DNA from: Zoroaster sp. YZ-2022
Taxonomy: Eukaryota; Echinodermata; Asteroidea; Forcipulatida; Zoroasteridae
Length of the DNA stretch: 64,000 nucleotides
Assembly (NCBI GenBank): GCA_029582265.1
Contig: CM055819.1
Location: 9,050,135 to 9,114,134, forward strand
Direction of reading: 5' to 3'
Shown here one piece after another: positions 49,600 through 60,953 of the stretch. The notes under the pieces are model-generated. The model was not told where the DNA came from, did not search any database, and saw only the letters and a list, made by a program, of their open reading frames with translations. Made by a program: the position numbers and the translations under genes. How positions within the stretch are numbered: the first letter of the stretch is position 1; every line of letters starts with the position of its first letter.

Positions 49600-49785
49600 T
49601 GTAGCTTTGCATGGTGAAGAGAATAAGTAAAGACTATTTGCGGTGACACCATGTGAAATTCTCAATTGAGTAGTATTTCTCCTGATCGTTCTCCTGAAGA
49701 CGATCAGAGCATACTGATCGAAACGTCGAGTTGTAACTTCCAGTTCTTTTCAGAACTAATTACTACTCAATTGAGAATTTCCCCC
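49600..49785 (+). repeat. Hammerhead-family repeat, subfamily A, best copy
   Basis: Order: TAGCTTTGCATGGTG with opposing CACCATG (a long hairpin), TTCTCAATTGAGTAGTA, the ribozyme (49691-49730), AGTTCTTTTCAGAACT (hairpin), and then the complement TACTACTCAATTGAGAA. The outer AATTGAG arms pair across the ribozyme. The structure is dense with inverted repeats and has no coding frame. Confidence 0.7.
49691..49730 (+). ncRNA. Hammerhead ribozyme, minimal helix III type
   Basis: Stem I CTC/GAG (49691-49693 with 49728-49730); core CTGAAGA (49694-49700); stem II GATCAG/CTGATC (49702-49707 with 49714-49719), loop AGCATA; GAA (49720-49722); A15.1 and T16.1 around a two-base loop; C at the cleavage position (49727). 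All conserved core positions are present. Short helix III hammerheads are described from Penelope-like elements. The short stem I would need the outer arms or a dimer for efficient cleavage. Confidence 0.7.
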
Positions 49786-49803
49786 TCTCCACCCTCCCCA
49801 TAC

Positions 49804-49950
49804 AGCGGCGTATCCAGGACTTTTTTAGTGGGGGGAGGGGCACAGGGGGAGCATTGCTTTTCAGTGGGGGGCCCAGGGGGTATGGATTTTTTCCCTTTTC
49901 TTTTTCTTTTCTGTTTGTTGGGGCACTATTTTTCATGGGGGGCACTGGAA
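49804..49950. mobile_element. Truncated hAT MITE (same family as 28.35 kb)
   Basis: It begins CAGCGGCGTATCCAGGAC and continues with the complement of the 28.35-kb interior (GTGGGGGG, AGCATTGCTTTTCAGTGG). No opposite terminus is found; the sequence fades after GGGGCACTGGAAATTTGTGG. It directly follows a ribozyme-bearing repeat. Confidence 0.65.
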
Positions 49951-50059
49951 ATTTGTGGGGAAATTTGTGGTAACTCTCTATAAAGATGCTTACAAATGAT
50001 CAGCTGTGCTGGATGAGTTCAAAAAGATGGTTATAAATAAATAAATAAATAAAAAACAG

Positions 50060-50345
50060 GTAAAACTTTGCATGGTGAAGAGAATAAGGAAAGACTAATT
50101 GCGGTGACACCATGTGAAAATCTTAATTGAGTAGTAATTAGTTCTGAAAAGAACTCAGTATGCTCTGATCGTCATCAGGAGAATGCCGAACTCTGGGAAA
50201 TTCTGATGCTTAAGTAGACTGCTGGAGGATCATGCTAAGACTGGATGCTGGAGGATTAGTGCGTTGAAGCGTGCAGGCGGGAAACTGGTGGGACTAGGAT
50301 CCTAGGAGTAGGGGAAGAGGAGTGTGTGCTCACTGAACTGAATCA
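50060..50345 (-). repeat. Hammerhead-family repeat with half ribozyme
   Basis: It shares ACTTTGCATGGTGAAGAG, GGTGACACCATGTG and GTTCTGAAAAGAAC with the copy 450 bp upstream. On the minus strand CTGATGACGATCAGAGCATACTGA is intact, but the GAAA half is deleted, because the hairpin joins directly at GAACTCAGTATGC. It continues with GAGAATGCCG and TGCTTAAGTAG text shared with 7.8 kb. Confidence 0.65.
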
Positions 50346-53300
50346 GTTGTTAACAAGCATAGGGGGAGGGAGGGTGGTAATAGTAATAGTCATCATCATC
50401 ATCATCATATAGGCCTTCATGAACGCAATTCATTTTAATTCCTAGTGACTCAGAGTAAAGTGGGACCACAAATCGTACGAGGTAACATCTGAACGAATCC
50501 ATTCCACGAGGCGAACACACACACAGCTTCTTGTAATTTGCTGTATAAAAGTGACACGAATCCAGTTAATATTCACATAATAACAAATATTATCGTTTTC
50601 CGTCCCTTTAATGATTAATAAAGTTATTTTAATTGAGAACTATATAAGAATACTTTTGTCTGCATCCCAGCCTCCCACTCACCGCCTTTTAATTATTACG
50701 TCATTCCTGCTGTTCATTAAACGCTTACTGGACTTATTAATTAGAACGAGGAGTGATGTTTTGTTTTCAACCTACTGTTGACTGCCATTTTGTTTGCGGG
50801 ATTTCAACATTGTCCCCAGAGTGTATACCTCGTTTTTACAATCGATACTGCTCGCATGCCTCAGGGATCCGAACACTTGGAGCAAAGATGCAAATGGCAA
50901 AACTAGTTGATGACACGTGATGTGTGTCCCACCAATCAAATTACAAGGGTTACATGTAAGCTATTAATACTGTTTGTCGCAATAGTCTGACACACTTCTA
51001 TGAAACGTATTATGCTTGGTTTTTCAGTGAAAAATAAAACATTATAAAAACCCTAAGCCCTATACTTGATGTGAAGTTAATGTACTAATTATCCCGATAA
51101 ATTATTCCGTCTGAGGTGTGTTCATTTTATAGAAAGCATGGCCGGCTTTTATATAATATAACATTTTACCAAGAGAGTATTCCGGTTTAGCTGGTAAAAT
51201 GTTATGCAGTCTGAATCAAATTGAACATTTTGTTGTCTCTGAAAGCACACAACCCCTGCAGCCAAAAGTTCCATCAGTAGTCGAGTTGGTATTCCTACAG
51301 GGCTCCGTCTTTTCGCTTTTTCCTAAGGTGGGATTTTTGCCAAACATCCATCTTAATGTGTTTTCTGATAAGAAATCAGGTCAGGTGGGAATTGTATCCG
51401 GGACGCGTTTAGCCCGGAGTCATCTAGAAGACAACACCCTCTGCCAACGGGGCTTGTCCCACAACTGTTTCCCGTCGATTACTCTCCACTCTTCCCGCCT
51501 CCATTTTTATCTTGTCGCCTGAGTGAAATAAAGTTGGGCATTCACTTAGAACATGTATCTCATTCTCAAGGGTGAATGTCACATTTCGATCTCACCAGTA
51601 TAGCGTCGTGTCGGGATTTAGCCTTAGTTGTTTACCTGTCATCTTGCAAATCCTTACATGGGAATCTTAATCGCTTGATGCTAAGAACACATAAAACCAA
51701 AGTGTCGTATATGTGATCTTGCATACTGAATTTCTAACACAACTAGGATCAAATTCATGTCAAAAATATTAAAGGGAATGCGCGACATTGACTAAAGTGT
51801 GTTCTTACTTTCTTCGAAGGTATTAGCAAGCAAGTGAACATGTGTGCAAGTTTCAGCTTAGGGCCTTTCACGCTGTATTCTTAACGAGAAAATGTATTCA
51901 GATTGTTCGTATTCAATTTAAAATGCAATTTATGACTTTTTGTATAGGCCTAACCATTAACCAGAAGTATGTTACCTGCGCGACGTGAGCCAGAATGCTC
52001 TTTAAACTTAAACTACGCCTCCTTCACATGGAGTGGTTCCAAAATGTTAACATACACAAATGCATTTCTCACTTTGCCCAGATATCGTAAAGAGTTGATC
52101 GTGATTTCTGTTTTGCAAAAGATTGGAATCTTTCTAATGGCCACCATTTCAGCGATATAATTGCATTGAAATTGTGAAAACAAGTGAAATCGAGGTTTTC
52201 AGCCTACTATAAAAAGGCCGGTTTAAACTTCACGCGAATCCAAAATCGAAGCGAATATCATGACGTCCACAATAGTGAAATACTAGAGTGATTCCCTTGG
52301 TAACTTCACAGTAATTCGCTTTGTTTTCACAGTCGCGTGAAGTATGAATCGCCCTTATCACAGTGAATTATTCTTCCCCTGGAGCCACAAGTTGAAAAAC
52401 GGTCCCTGTCAAGTACGCGAACGTTTAACGAATCTAATTACGAGAACAGAACGGCCAAGCGTGCACGCACGTCACTCACCTTAGCTTGCACAGTGATCTA
52501 GTGCTCTTCAGCTTCATTGACGCGCTGAAAAGTCACGTGAATAGGACAACACTCGAGGAAGGACTGTTAAACTTCTCGCTTTTAGGGGACGGTTTCTTAT
52601 CAATTAAATGAAATTTTAAGCGAGGAAAATTAATATTATTGTCCTAGTGTGCAACAAAGTAACAACAAAGTGCATCGGCTGCATCAAACGGACCTTTCTT
52701 CACTCAGGCAACAGAGAAAGTTCACAGGCGTACATCCCGGGGATGGGGGATATACCCCCCCCCCCCCCCCCCAACACAGTGTTTGGATTTGGGGGATGAC
52801 CCATAGGAATTTTCATGCGGTAAAAAATATTAAATAAAAAATAATAAAAAATATTAACCGAATAATTTATGCAAAAATATTTATTGTCTGTTTGTTTCTT
52901 TGTCTGTTTGGGTGTCACCTGTATGATAACCATGATATTCTGATTGCTTGTGCACCAGGGTGTAACCACGAGCGGTTTCAGGGGGTTCAACCACTCTCTC
53001 CTGCTGGGAGTAACGTTCGAGATCCAGTACTTGGTTGTACATTATGTAAACAAATTTCAGTATCATCCCGAAAACAGGGGATATCGTCATTCTTAATGGG
53101 CATTATGCAAAGTAGCACAAAGTCAATGGACACACGAAACATAAACACAAACTATATAGGTATGCCTACATAGACATTATTAGGTCAATTTTTTTAGCAT
53201 AAGCCATAATGCCTTATGCATTTATGCATCAAAATAATTTAATTACAATCATTATTTTACAGCAGCTATTGATATTGAATACACATGTAAATAAATACTA

Positions 53301-53397
53301 ATAGGCTTATGTGTGGAGCCGTTGATGATGAAGATGATAACGATATAAGTACAACCCAGACAGCGTATTATTGTTTCCTTTATTTAAGACTATATTT
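50346..53397. other. Intergenic DNA, no gene recognised
   Basis: A MITE-2-like internal phrase (AAATTATTCCGTCTGAGGTG) lies at about 51100. A C22 tract with GGGGATATAC in front lies at 52755-52772. The 107-codon frame at 51199-51522 has no recognisable domain. CpG is slightly raised at 52400-52520. Confidence 0.4.
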
Positions 53398-54180
53398 AAA
53401 GAGAAGGTACAACATTTATAATTGCCATATAATCTAATTAACGAATTATTATAGCTATGTCAAGTTGGCGCAATTATGTATCATTCTTTAATGCCCAAGA
53501 CAGTTTAGACAACCTGATTGGGCAAACGTAATCACGTGGAGTGTATTAACAGATGGTAAAGACATGGCTTATCAAAATTAGAGTAGCGCTGTTCGCCAGC
53601 TGTCCCATTTAGCCGGCGCGCTATAAGCGAAGCGCATTTGAACCAATCAGAGTGACGAAGATTGTTTTGCATCAGTGGTGACTCATGTTTGGAGGTGTTT
53701 TGTGCGTCCCCAGAAGGTGACTTTGCTCATTTCTATTTGTTCAACAAAAATTTAAGTCTGTTTATATTTTGAAAACGAAATCGATACGATCCTTCGGCTC
53801 GGTCATTATCGCCCGTGACCACGCCCAAAACCGGTCATTAACCTGTGGTAACTACCGCACGACAAACTTTATTCCCTTAATGATCATTAGAAATGATTTT
53901 GTTCGATGTGTTTTTATCTTAGAGAAAACAGGAATTGTTATGTCGAATGTAAAGAAAAAATTGCCGTCCGCAAAGCATAACATAAAAACCATGTAGCAGG
54001 TGTTCGTTGTTTCCTCACCTATCGTGATGAAACTGAACAAGATTCAAGTTAGCCTATGATTATTTTCTTGAAGACTAAATGGTTACACTCAGAACGGATG
54101 TTACTAGGTACCAATGATATAGGTCTACCTTGAAATGAAAGTACATTTCGAAATAGCAATGTTGTACCCTTATTCTCTTT
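53398..54180. mobile_element. MITE-2 family element, long version
   Basis: The ends are AAAGAGAAGGTACAACATTTA and AGCAATGTTGTACCCTTATTCTCTTT. Family phrases occur at both sides (ATTAACGAATTATTAT on the left; TTAGAGAAAACAGGAATTGTTATGTCGAAT on the right, 20 bases quoted at most per motif elsewhere). The middle, 53500-53760, is unrelated intergenic-looking DNA with CCAATCAG boxes and may be another insertion. Confidence 0.6.
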
Positions 54181-57100
54181 ACGAAGCCTCTTTTACTTGT
54201 TTTACATCACAACAGCGGAAATTTAGCTACATTGAGTGATAATGTTAATACAATTGATTTTTGGTACAAGCAATTATTGAGAATTAACCAGTATAGCTTC
54301 TTAATTAACCGAAATGTGGCATTGGTTTGCTAGTATGCCATGACGTACTTTGGTAAATTTAAATAGCTTACGAAGAGTCAATTGCCTAGGGGTCCTTTAG
54401 GCTTCTGTTAGCGAATAATAAAAGTCTAGTGATTGGGTTCCTGAATTCCGAATTCCCCATCTAAGAGCATTAAGAACATTTGATTCTAGCTAGCCACCGT
54501 GGGCGCTCAGAGGACTTCCTGGTCTAGTCCCCGATATATCCTGATAATCTGGGGGATTTGAGCTTTTTATTGCAATTTAATGGAGTGTGTTGGTCTCGTG
54601 AGGGTTAGCGGGGACTCGACAGCTATGACATGCATTCTCCCTGATGACATTACGCACCACGCGAAATGCATATTTACGCTGTCTTGATGAAGCTATTAAT
54701 ATGCACGTACATGTATAGCTCCCTCAATGTACTGTACTTGGTGATAACATCGGTTTACTGACCGGACTCAATATGAGAAGATTCGTATATACCCCCCCCC
54801 CCCCCCCGTTCATAAAACTAAAACTGTTGCAGATATACAGAAATTTACTTGGTGATAAGTTAATGATGGTATAAAAACTTCCCTTGAAATATTTCTGCTT
54901 GAGGTGCTTAAAATAATTGTTATACAATAATGTATAAACATATGCCTACTGTACGTAATTGATTTTTCGACATCCGGAGACGAAAATTGAGAATTACACG
55001 TGTTCCTAGGTTTTAGACGTACCGGTACGTCAGTCGGTCATGTACGTCACTGGCCAATGACAAGCTTTGCTTGGAAAGCCCCACCTTAATTTTCCACCCA
55101 CTGGGCTTGCTTTAATTTCAGATGGGCTGGCCATCAGGGACCTCCAGCGGCATATTGATAAGCATAACAAAAGACAACCCACGTGCTCCCGTCAATACAT
55201 GGGGATGTCTGCATGTGATGTGAACCGACAAATTATGTCAATTAGAAATAACCACAAGATTGTGAATTTTTTGCCAACAATTAGTGAGGGCGCCCCCCCC
55301 CCCGGCTAACCACTGCTTATTCACAGAAAACACAAAAACATAGACCTCTTAGAAAACATAAATATAGAATTGTGACGGTTTTGTTCACACGTTTATCATG
55401 GCTATATTCGTAGGAGTAGTTTTTCCAACATTAAACGAATGTGTACCTTCCCTTTAAACTAAAACAAATGTTGGTTAAAATATAAATATTTAGAAAATAT
55501 TGGTTAATAATTTTCCGATCAGCCGGAAATTGCGTTATACCTTTAAGTCACTTTGGTAAATTTCATATTTACTTCTTGAAAAACGATGAATGTATCAGTT
55601 TAAACACGCCCGCGGTACGTCGTTATAACCGGTAAGTCTCCTTGCCCACCCTTCCAAGCTAGTAGTATCAACAATTTACGAAGCCTCCAAATCTAATTAA
55701 CTTGCTTCTCGAGGAAAAAAGGGTCTGCTATCTAGGTTAATTGGCATTCGAGAATGGCAGGGGACAACATTAAGGCAGGGATTCTATCATCTAGGCCTAG
55801 TGGGTTGTCATGTCAGATCGTGTGATAACATAGAATGGGTCAAATCATTTGCCACATAGCCTACTATTTAGTTTTAAAGCCAGTTAACACTTTATTGGTA
55901 ACATCATGAGTGGTTTACTTTGTGTAAAGTTAATGATTGTATCAAACATCCAGGGTGTCTTAACCCCCCCCCCCCCCCCCCCATACGCCAATGTAAACAT
56001 CCCTTGGAATATTTATGTCTCAGGTGCCATCGTTTGAATAAAATTAGTGCAATCATTTCTCAAATTAATTCCTGTCATCCGAACACAGCAATTCCATGCG
56101 TTATGAATATACGGACAAATCTTAATGATCAAGATTACAGGGGTTATCATTTTAAACATTAGGCCTATTACAAAGAAATACATGTTACCAAAAGTATCAT
56201 ACTAGCTTTAAATGTCCTAAATTGGTTGAATCTCAAACTTGTACATTATTTTGTAAAGAATTTGTAAATTACAAACAAATAACAAAACTGTCTACTTGAA
56301 GGTCGAATGTAGTGTGTTAAAGGGACAGTATCGTTACGATCAGAGCAGACTTTAAACATGGCATGGAATCGGTGTTCTTGTTTAAGATGAACAAAGTGAC
56401 TGAAATTACTGACTCATTTATGCAGCAGCAATGGTAATATGACCTTATCATGGGATATATTTTATTTTCGGTCACTGAATTCGGTCACTAAAACTATAGC
56501 ACTTCGATTGTTCGTGACGATATTGTCCCTTTAAGTTGGTGATGGTATCAATCTTAGAAATAATTTCAAGTTCGAATTTTGGAAAGATTGAAAGATTATT
56601 TCCTAAGCTGAATCTTTCACATGTTGGTTGTTTCATTTATTTTATTCAAAGGTTAAAAAACACTGGTAACCTGATTATGAATTTGAAATCATTCCGTCTG
56701 AAGTACGTGATATCATCTTATCAGAGAAAGAGGAAATGTTATGTCACATTTTTATCCCCACGACTCACAAAATAACATTTATAGAACGAACGAATTTTCA
56801 AAGCTAATATATTTGTTTAACGAAAAAACAAACATTGTGAAATTCGGAAAGTCGGAAACTGTAAATAAAAACGATATTTAAAACGTGCTAGATTCTGATT
56901 GACAGCCGCGCTGGCTAATCGGAAGATTGCACAACATTGCACACACGCGAGTTTTTATTAATTTTAGTTTTTAATTTACTGGTTCTAATCCTTGACGGAT
57001 AATTTTGGTCAATGTCTCAAATGAAAGCTTATAAATTCCTTAACCCCAGACCCAGAATAATATTATTTCAACGTTTGCGACCAAAAAAAGGCTTCAAAAT

Positions 57101-58424
57101 TGGTGCAGTGACGCACTTTATTTCTGTTTTTTTTATATTATTGGTAATCCTTGTTTTATTTGCGAATTAAATGACGGTGAGCCACCACTGTAGTAATACC
57201 ATTTAATTTAGTGTGATTTGAATTTGGCGAGTTTGTGTGAAAGTGAAAGCAAGCTAGGTTTGATCAGAACGATTTTGATCAACGATCTGTGATCATCAAA
57301 AAAGAGAGTGTGTGATCGCTGAGTGAGTTGACCGGTACCAACTGCCTTGAAGCCCCTGAAGCAACAGGTGTGGCGATCGGCCAGAGAAATTCAGTCCTGG
57401 CTCGATCTGATCAACGACTTGGCTAAATCAGAGCCAAGTCAGATTCTTCATAAAACCGGTCCCAATCATTACCTGCATCGCAACACTCAGCCTCGACACA
57501 TCGTAAAGTTCTCACCTAAGCAATAACCATGGCCATTTCCTTGGGCTTGACCACACATCCCAATCCCGACTGAGCCATTGACCCTGCACCGCTATAATTC
57601 CTTCAATCGGGTGGCTACAACATAACCTTTTAAAAGGGGGTTATAATTATAGAATTTCGGCAAATAAGCAGCCAATTTAAACACCGCGTCATTCTGTTTC
57701 GCGCGAAACTGAATGCTGCTCAAAATCATCATTCAATTTCACTCATGAGTAGGTAATAGTACTCTTGCATCATGCGATTTAAACAAAATACGGTAACCAT
57801 CCAATTTAACAATCCATTCGAACAGCATTCAATTTCGCAGGAGCTTTTCGCGGCGCGTATTTGGTCATTCAAATTCATTAATGGGCAGGCAATTGTGAAA
57901 TTTGTGCAACTTGACACTTTGTTAAACTTCTTTTCGTTTCCTATAGATTTTTAAAGGTATAAAAACGGTTCACTAATGAATGAATGGACAATAAGAAACC
58001 AGGATAAAAATGATAAAGACACACTCAAACAATAAAAACAGGTTATAATGAAACAGTCCAATATAATATAGATGTTTCAAAAACGCATTACAGAATTAGG
58101 CCCAGGTCAGAAAACCAATAAAGATTCTAATCACAGAATGAACAAAACAAAGTAAGACTGATTGACCCCTATATAAAGTGTACGAAAAACGCACATGAAT
58201 AAAGAAAACAAAATTAAGTTTGAATTTAGGTTTAATGTTATACATGCAAATTCATTTTTGCAAAGTCCAATCATCCCATCAAGTATCAAGAAGAAGATAG
58301 AATGCAGTGTTCCCTGCAACAGTTGACTGACTCCATACATAACAATACATTGAGCAAAACAAAAATATAATTAAAAAAATTACATGCTAATAATTATACT
58401 CATTGAACAATCACCCAGCAAACA
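54181..58424. other. Intergenic DNA with poly-C tracts and MITE-2 debris
   Basis: C15-C18 tracts at 54791-54806 and 55964-55982, and a shorter one at 55292-55302, lie in MITE-2-like text (GTTAATGATKGTATMAA, CCCTTGRAATATTTNTG). A MITE-2 right end (GTACCTTCCCTTTAA) lies at 55443-55457. A perfect hairpin GACTTGGCT/AGCCAAGTC sits at 57416-57441. No coding exon is supported. Confidence 0.45.
56321..56530 (+). mobile_element. MITE-1 family element with TTAA on both sides
   Basis: TTAA (56317-56320), then AGGGACAGTATCGTTACGAT at the left; GACGATATTGTCCCT, then TTAA (56531-56534) at the right. This is the best-bounded copy, 210 bp. A TTAA target duplication points to piggyBac-type mobilisation, although a TA duplication inside TTAA cannot be excluded. 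Confidence 0.8.
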
Positions 58425-58930
58425 TAACTGGCCCAGTTCCGATTTGCCAGTACTGCAGCACCCATTCGGAACCTTACTTGAACACTACAGAACCACTTCT
58501 AGCCCAGTAAAGAAACATTACCATACCAGTACTGGCCCAGTACAAGGCCAATGGGAATACCCTTACCAAAACAGTACAGAACCAGTATTGGCCCTGTAAA
58601 AAACATTACCATACCAGTACTGGCCCAGTACAAGGCCAATGACAATACCCTTACCAAAACAGTACAGAACCAGTACTATCCCAGTAAAGAAACATTACCA
58701 TACCAATACTGGCCCAGTACAGGGCCAATGAGAATGCCATTACCAAAACAGTACAGAACCAGTACTGGCCCAGTAAAGAAGCATGACCATACCAATACTG
58801 GCCCAGTACATGGCCAATTTGGAATACCCAGTTACTAAAACAGGACAGAACTAGTACTGGCTCAGTAAAGAAACATTACCCTATCAGTACTGGCCTAGTA
58901 CAATACCAAGCCATTACTGGGGCAAAATAT
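58425..58930 (+). repeat. ~91-bp minisatellite, about five copies
   Basis: AAAGAAACATTACCATACCA recurs at about 58510, 58603, 58688, 58778 and 58868. The unit contains two CAGTACTGGCCCAGTA-type cores and CCTTACCAAAACAGTACAG. The open frames over it are by-products of the repetition. Confidence 0.88.
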
Positions 58931-59029
58931 CCTGGACCATACCAAGAAATCCTGCAGAAATTTAAGATTTATTCATGAAAGTTATTCAGCAAAAATCAAA
59001 TAATTGTTAAATACTAAATGTAATACATT

Positions 59030-59033
<4 letters not shown>

Positions 59034-59091
<58 letters not shown>
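59034..59091. repeat. (AT)n microsatellite
   Basis: A pure AT run of about 57 bp. Confidence 0.95.
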
Positions 59092-59094
<3 letters not shown>

Positions 59095-59465
59095 AACAAG
59101 AATGTGTAAAGGTGAAATGTCCAGTGCAATCATTATAGGAATCATTGAGAACATGTGTACAGAAACCTCATTCATTGCACCCTCCAAAATATCCAGGGTT
59201 TCTGGGCCCCCTTTTGGGAAACAAAAAAAAAGAAGTTTAACTAGAGCTCAAGTTATTTGTTGGAACAAACACACGGTGTTCGTGTGAACTTCCGGTTCAA
59301 TCAAATTATCATCGATGATGTCAATCATACGCAAAGGCGTATCATCTTTTATTATAACAATATAAATTTCATATTCAAAAGACCTATCAATTTTGCGTTA
59401 GAATGTGTTCAATTTGAACTTCTTGTTTGGACCGGAAGTAAAGGTCATATCAGGTGATTTGAAGG

Positions 59466-59944
59466 TTATACACGGTGTCCCAGAAAAAAGGTAATTCTGA
59501 CAATAAGGGTTAATTTTGACAAAGATATGCTTTTTATGGCTATTAATCATGTTTTACCATAAAGTAGGAGCAAAATGCTTTCCAGTGGTATCTTGATTGC
59601 ATTCCTCTGGTCATGCATCACTGAGCACCATTGTTTGGAAAATGCTATGTGAAAACCCTTTTGGGACAGTTCATGGTCAGACATGCTGTGGAATGGCCGG
59701 CCAGGTCACCGGATTTCACTCCTTGTGACTTTTCTTGTGGGGGTATTTGAAGAACAAAGTGTTCACCAGTCCACCACGTAACCTTCAGGATTTGCAAGCC
59801 CGCATTCAACATGAGGTCGAAATCTTACGTGATGATCCTGCAATGGTGAGACGAGCTGTGGCTGACATGCGCCGCCGTTGTGGACTTTTGCATCGAAAGA
59901 GGAGGTGGGAACGTGGAAGGTGTTGGTGCATAATTCAGTACTGA
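59466..59944 (+). pseudogene. mariner-type transposase C-terminal relic
   Basis: A terminal-repeat-like ACACGGTGTCCCAG lies at about 59471. Further in, the frames read VEWPARSPDFTPCD, then after a one-base shift LWGYLKNKVFTSPP and QARIQHEVEIL. The PDxTPCDFFLWGY region is the catalytic block, with its last acidic residue, of IS630/Tc1/mariner-family DDE/D transposases. The shift within the DFFLWG block and the absence of the N-terminal two-thirds make it dead. The second frame stays open to 59944 (RRCGLLHRKRR near the end). Confidence 0.8.
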
Positions 59945-60125
59945 ATAAATATCACCAATTGATAAACATCTTGTACGTATCACATGCTTTCAAACGGTTA
60001 GATTTCCCTCGGGCCATATCTGAATGTGCTGCTCATGTCTGATCATGAACTGTCCCAAAAGGGTTTTCACATAGCATTTTCCAAACAATGGTGCTCAGTG
60101 ATGCATGACCAGAGGAATGCAATCC
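59605..60125. repeat. ~90-bp inverted arms around the mariner relic
   Basis: 59605-59693 and 60035-60125 are inverted copies with very few differences (GATTGCATTCCTCTGGTCAT ... TTTTGGGACAGTTCATGRTC). The left arm is part of the transposon relic, so the right arm is a later inverted copy of it. The right arm abuts the inverted Penelope-like segment. Confidence 0.85.
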
Positions 60126-60172
60126 AGCAGTGATATAGGTGAATAGTAATGATATAGGTAAAGGTAGCTGGG

Positions 60173-60376
60173 TTATTTGATACCTGTGTTGATGTTGAGG
60201 CCATATGGTTGAAGTGTTTTGAGTTGATGTATCCAATGTGACTCCGTAAGTTTGCGATGTGTATCATTGTTAGTGCAGGCTTCAATTACAATGAGTTCAA
60301 CATCATTAATGCTATGATTAGGGTTGTTAAAATGGATTGCCACAGGGTAGTTTGTTTTAAATAGTTTTCACAGACT
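60173..60376 (-). pseudogene. Penelope-like element ORF 3' end, inverted copy
   Basis: It codes on the minus strand for the same C-terminal stretch as 61165-61350 (VAIHFNNPNHSINDVELIVI, then LTESHWIHQLKTLQPYGLNI) and ends at the same TAA. It carries the same TAA stop at the upstream end (ACTATTTAA) as the plus-strand copy. Flanking non-coding sequence (60125-60172) is also shared, so this is an inverted duplication of an already broken element end. Confidence 0.85.
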
Positions 60377-60510
60377 TTGTTCACATCGCGCTGCATTCAC
60401 CCACATTTTAGGCACACAAGTACTGTACGTGGTTGTACACAGAATAAATATTATACAGGTAGAAACTGACCTGAAATATTATATAAACGGGAAGCGAGCA
60501 AAGAAAAATT

Positions 60511-60584
60511 GGCTGATGCCGGACTCGAACCCGCGACCTCTCAAATACCGTATACGAGCGCTCTACCAACTGAGCTAACCAGTC
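60511..60584 (-). pseudogene. tRNA-like sequence with 2-base anticodon-arm insertion
   Basis: On the minus strand: acceptor GACTGGT/ATCAGCC (one mismatch), D arm GCTC/GAGC, an anticodon region two bases longer than normal (ATACGGTATT), T arm with an intact B-box (GGTTCGAGTCC). The A-box is intact. Not a functional tRNA; it is part of the repeated unit. Confidence 0.7.
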
Positions 60585-60921
60585 CCTATGTTGGTGGGCG
60601 GTCCACTATATGCCAATTATCTATTGCTCTATGGGGCCAGGTCAGAGGCCAAACCGTATCTGCCGAGTAGCCAGGGTATTAAGCCCCGGTCAGATGCAAA
60701 CAACCTGGGTGACGGCAGTAGCGGGGATCACACAACGGGACACAAGCCTTTTACGTGGTTTTACAAGCCTTTTACATGATCCACGCTACTGCCGTTACCC
60801 AGGTTGTTTGCATCTGACCGGGGCTTGATCCCTGGCTACTCGGCAGATATGGTTTGGCCTCTGACCTGGCCCCCATAGAGCAATAGATAATTGGCATAAG
60901 TGGACCGCCCAACAACATAGG

Positions 60922-60953
60922 GGCTGGTTAGCTCAGTTGGTAGAGCGCTCGTC
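60922..60953 (+). pseudogene. 5' half of a tRNA-like sequence fused to a Penelope-like ORF
   Basis: GGCTGGT, TAGCTCAGTTGGTAGAGC and the CTCGT anticodon strand match the other tRNA-like copies. At 60951-60954 the sequence switches directly into codons of the Penelope-like endonuclease (CKTC...). The breakpoint lies in the anticodon arm. Confidence 0.7.

Noticed and set aside
51199..51522. 107-codon open frame as a candidate gene
   Set aside because: No recognisable domain, no plausible start context and no neighbouring exon; its length is within chance expectation for 64 kb in six frames.
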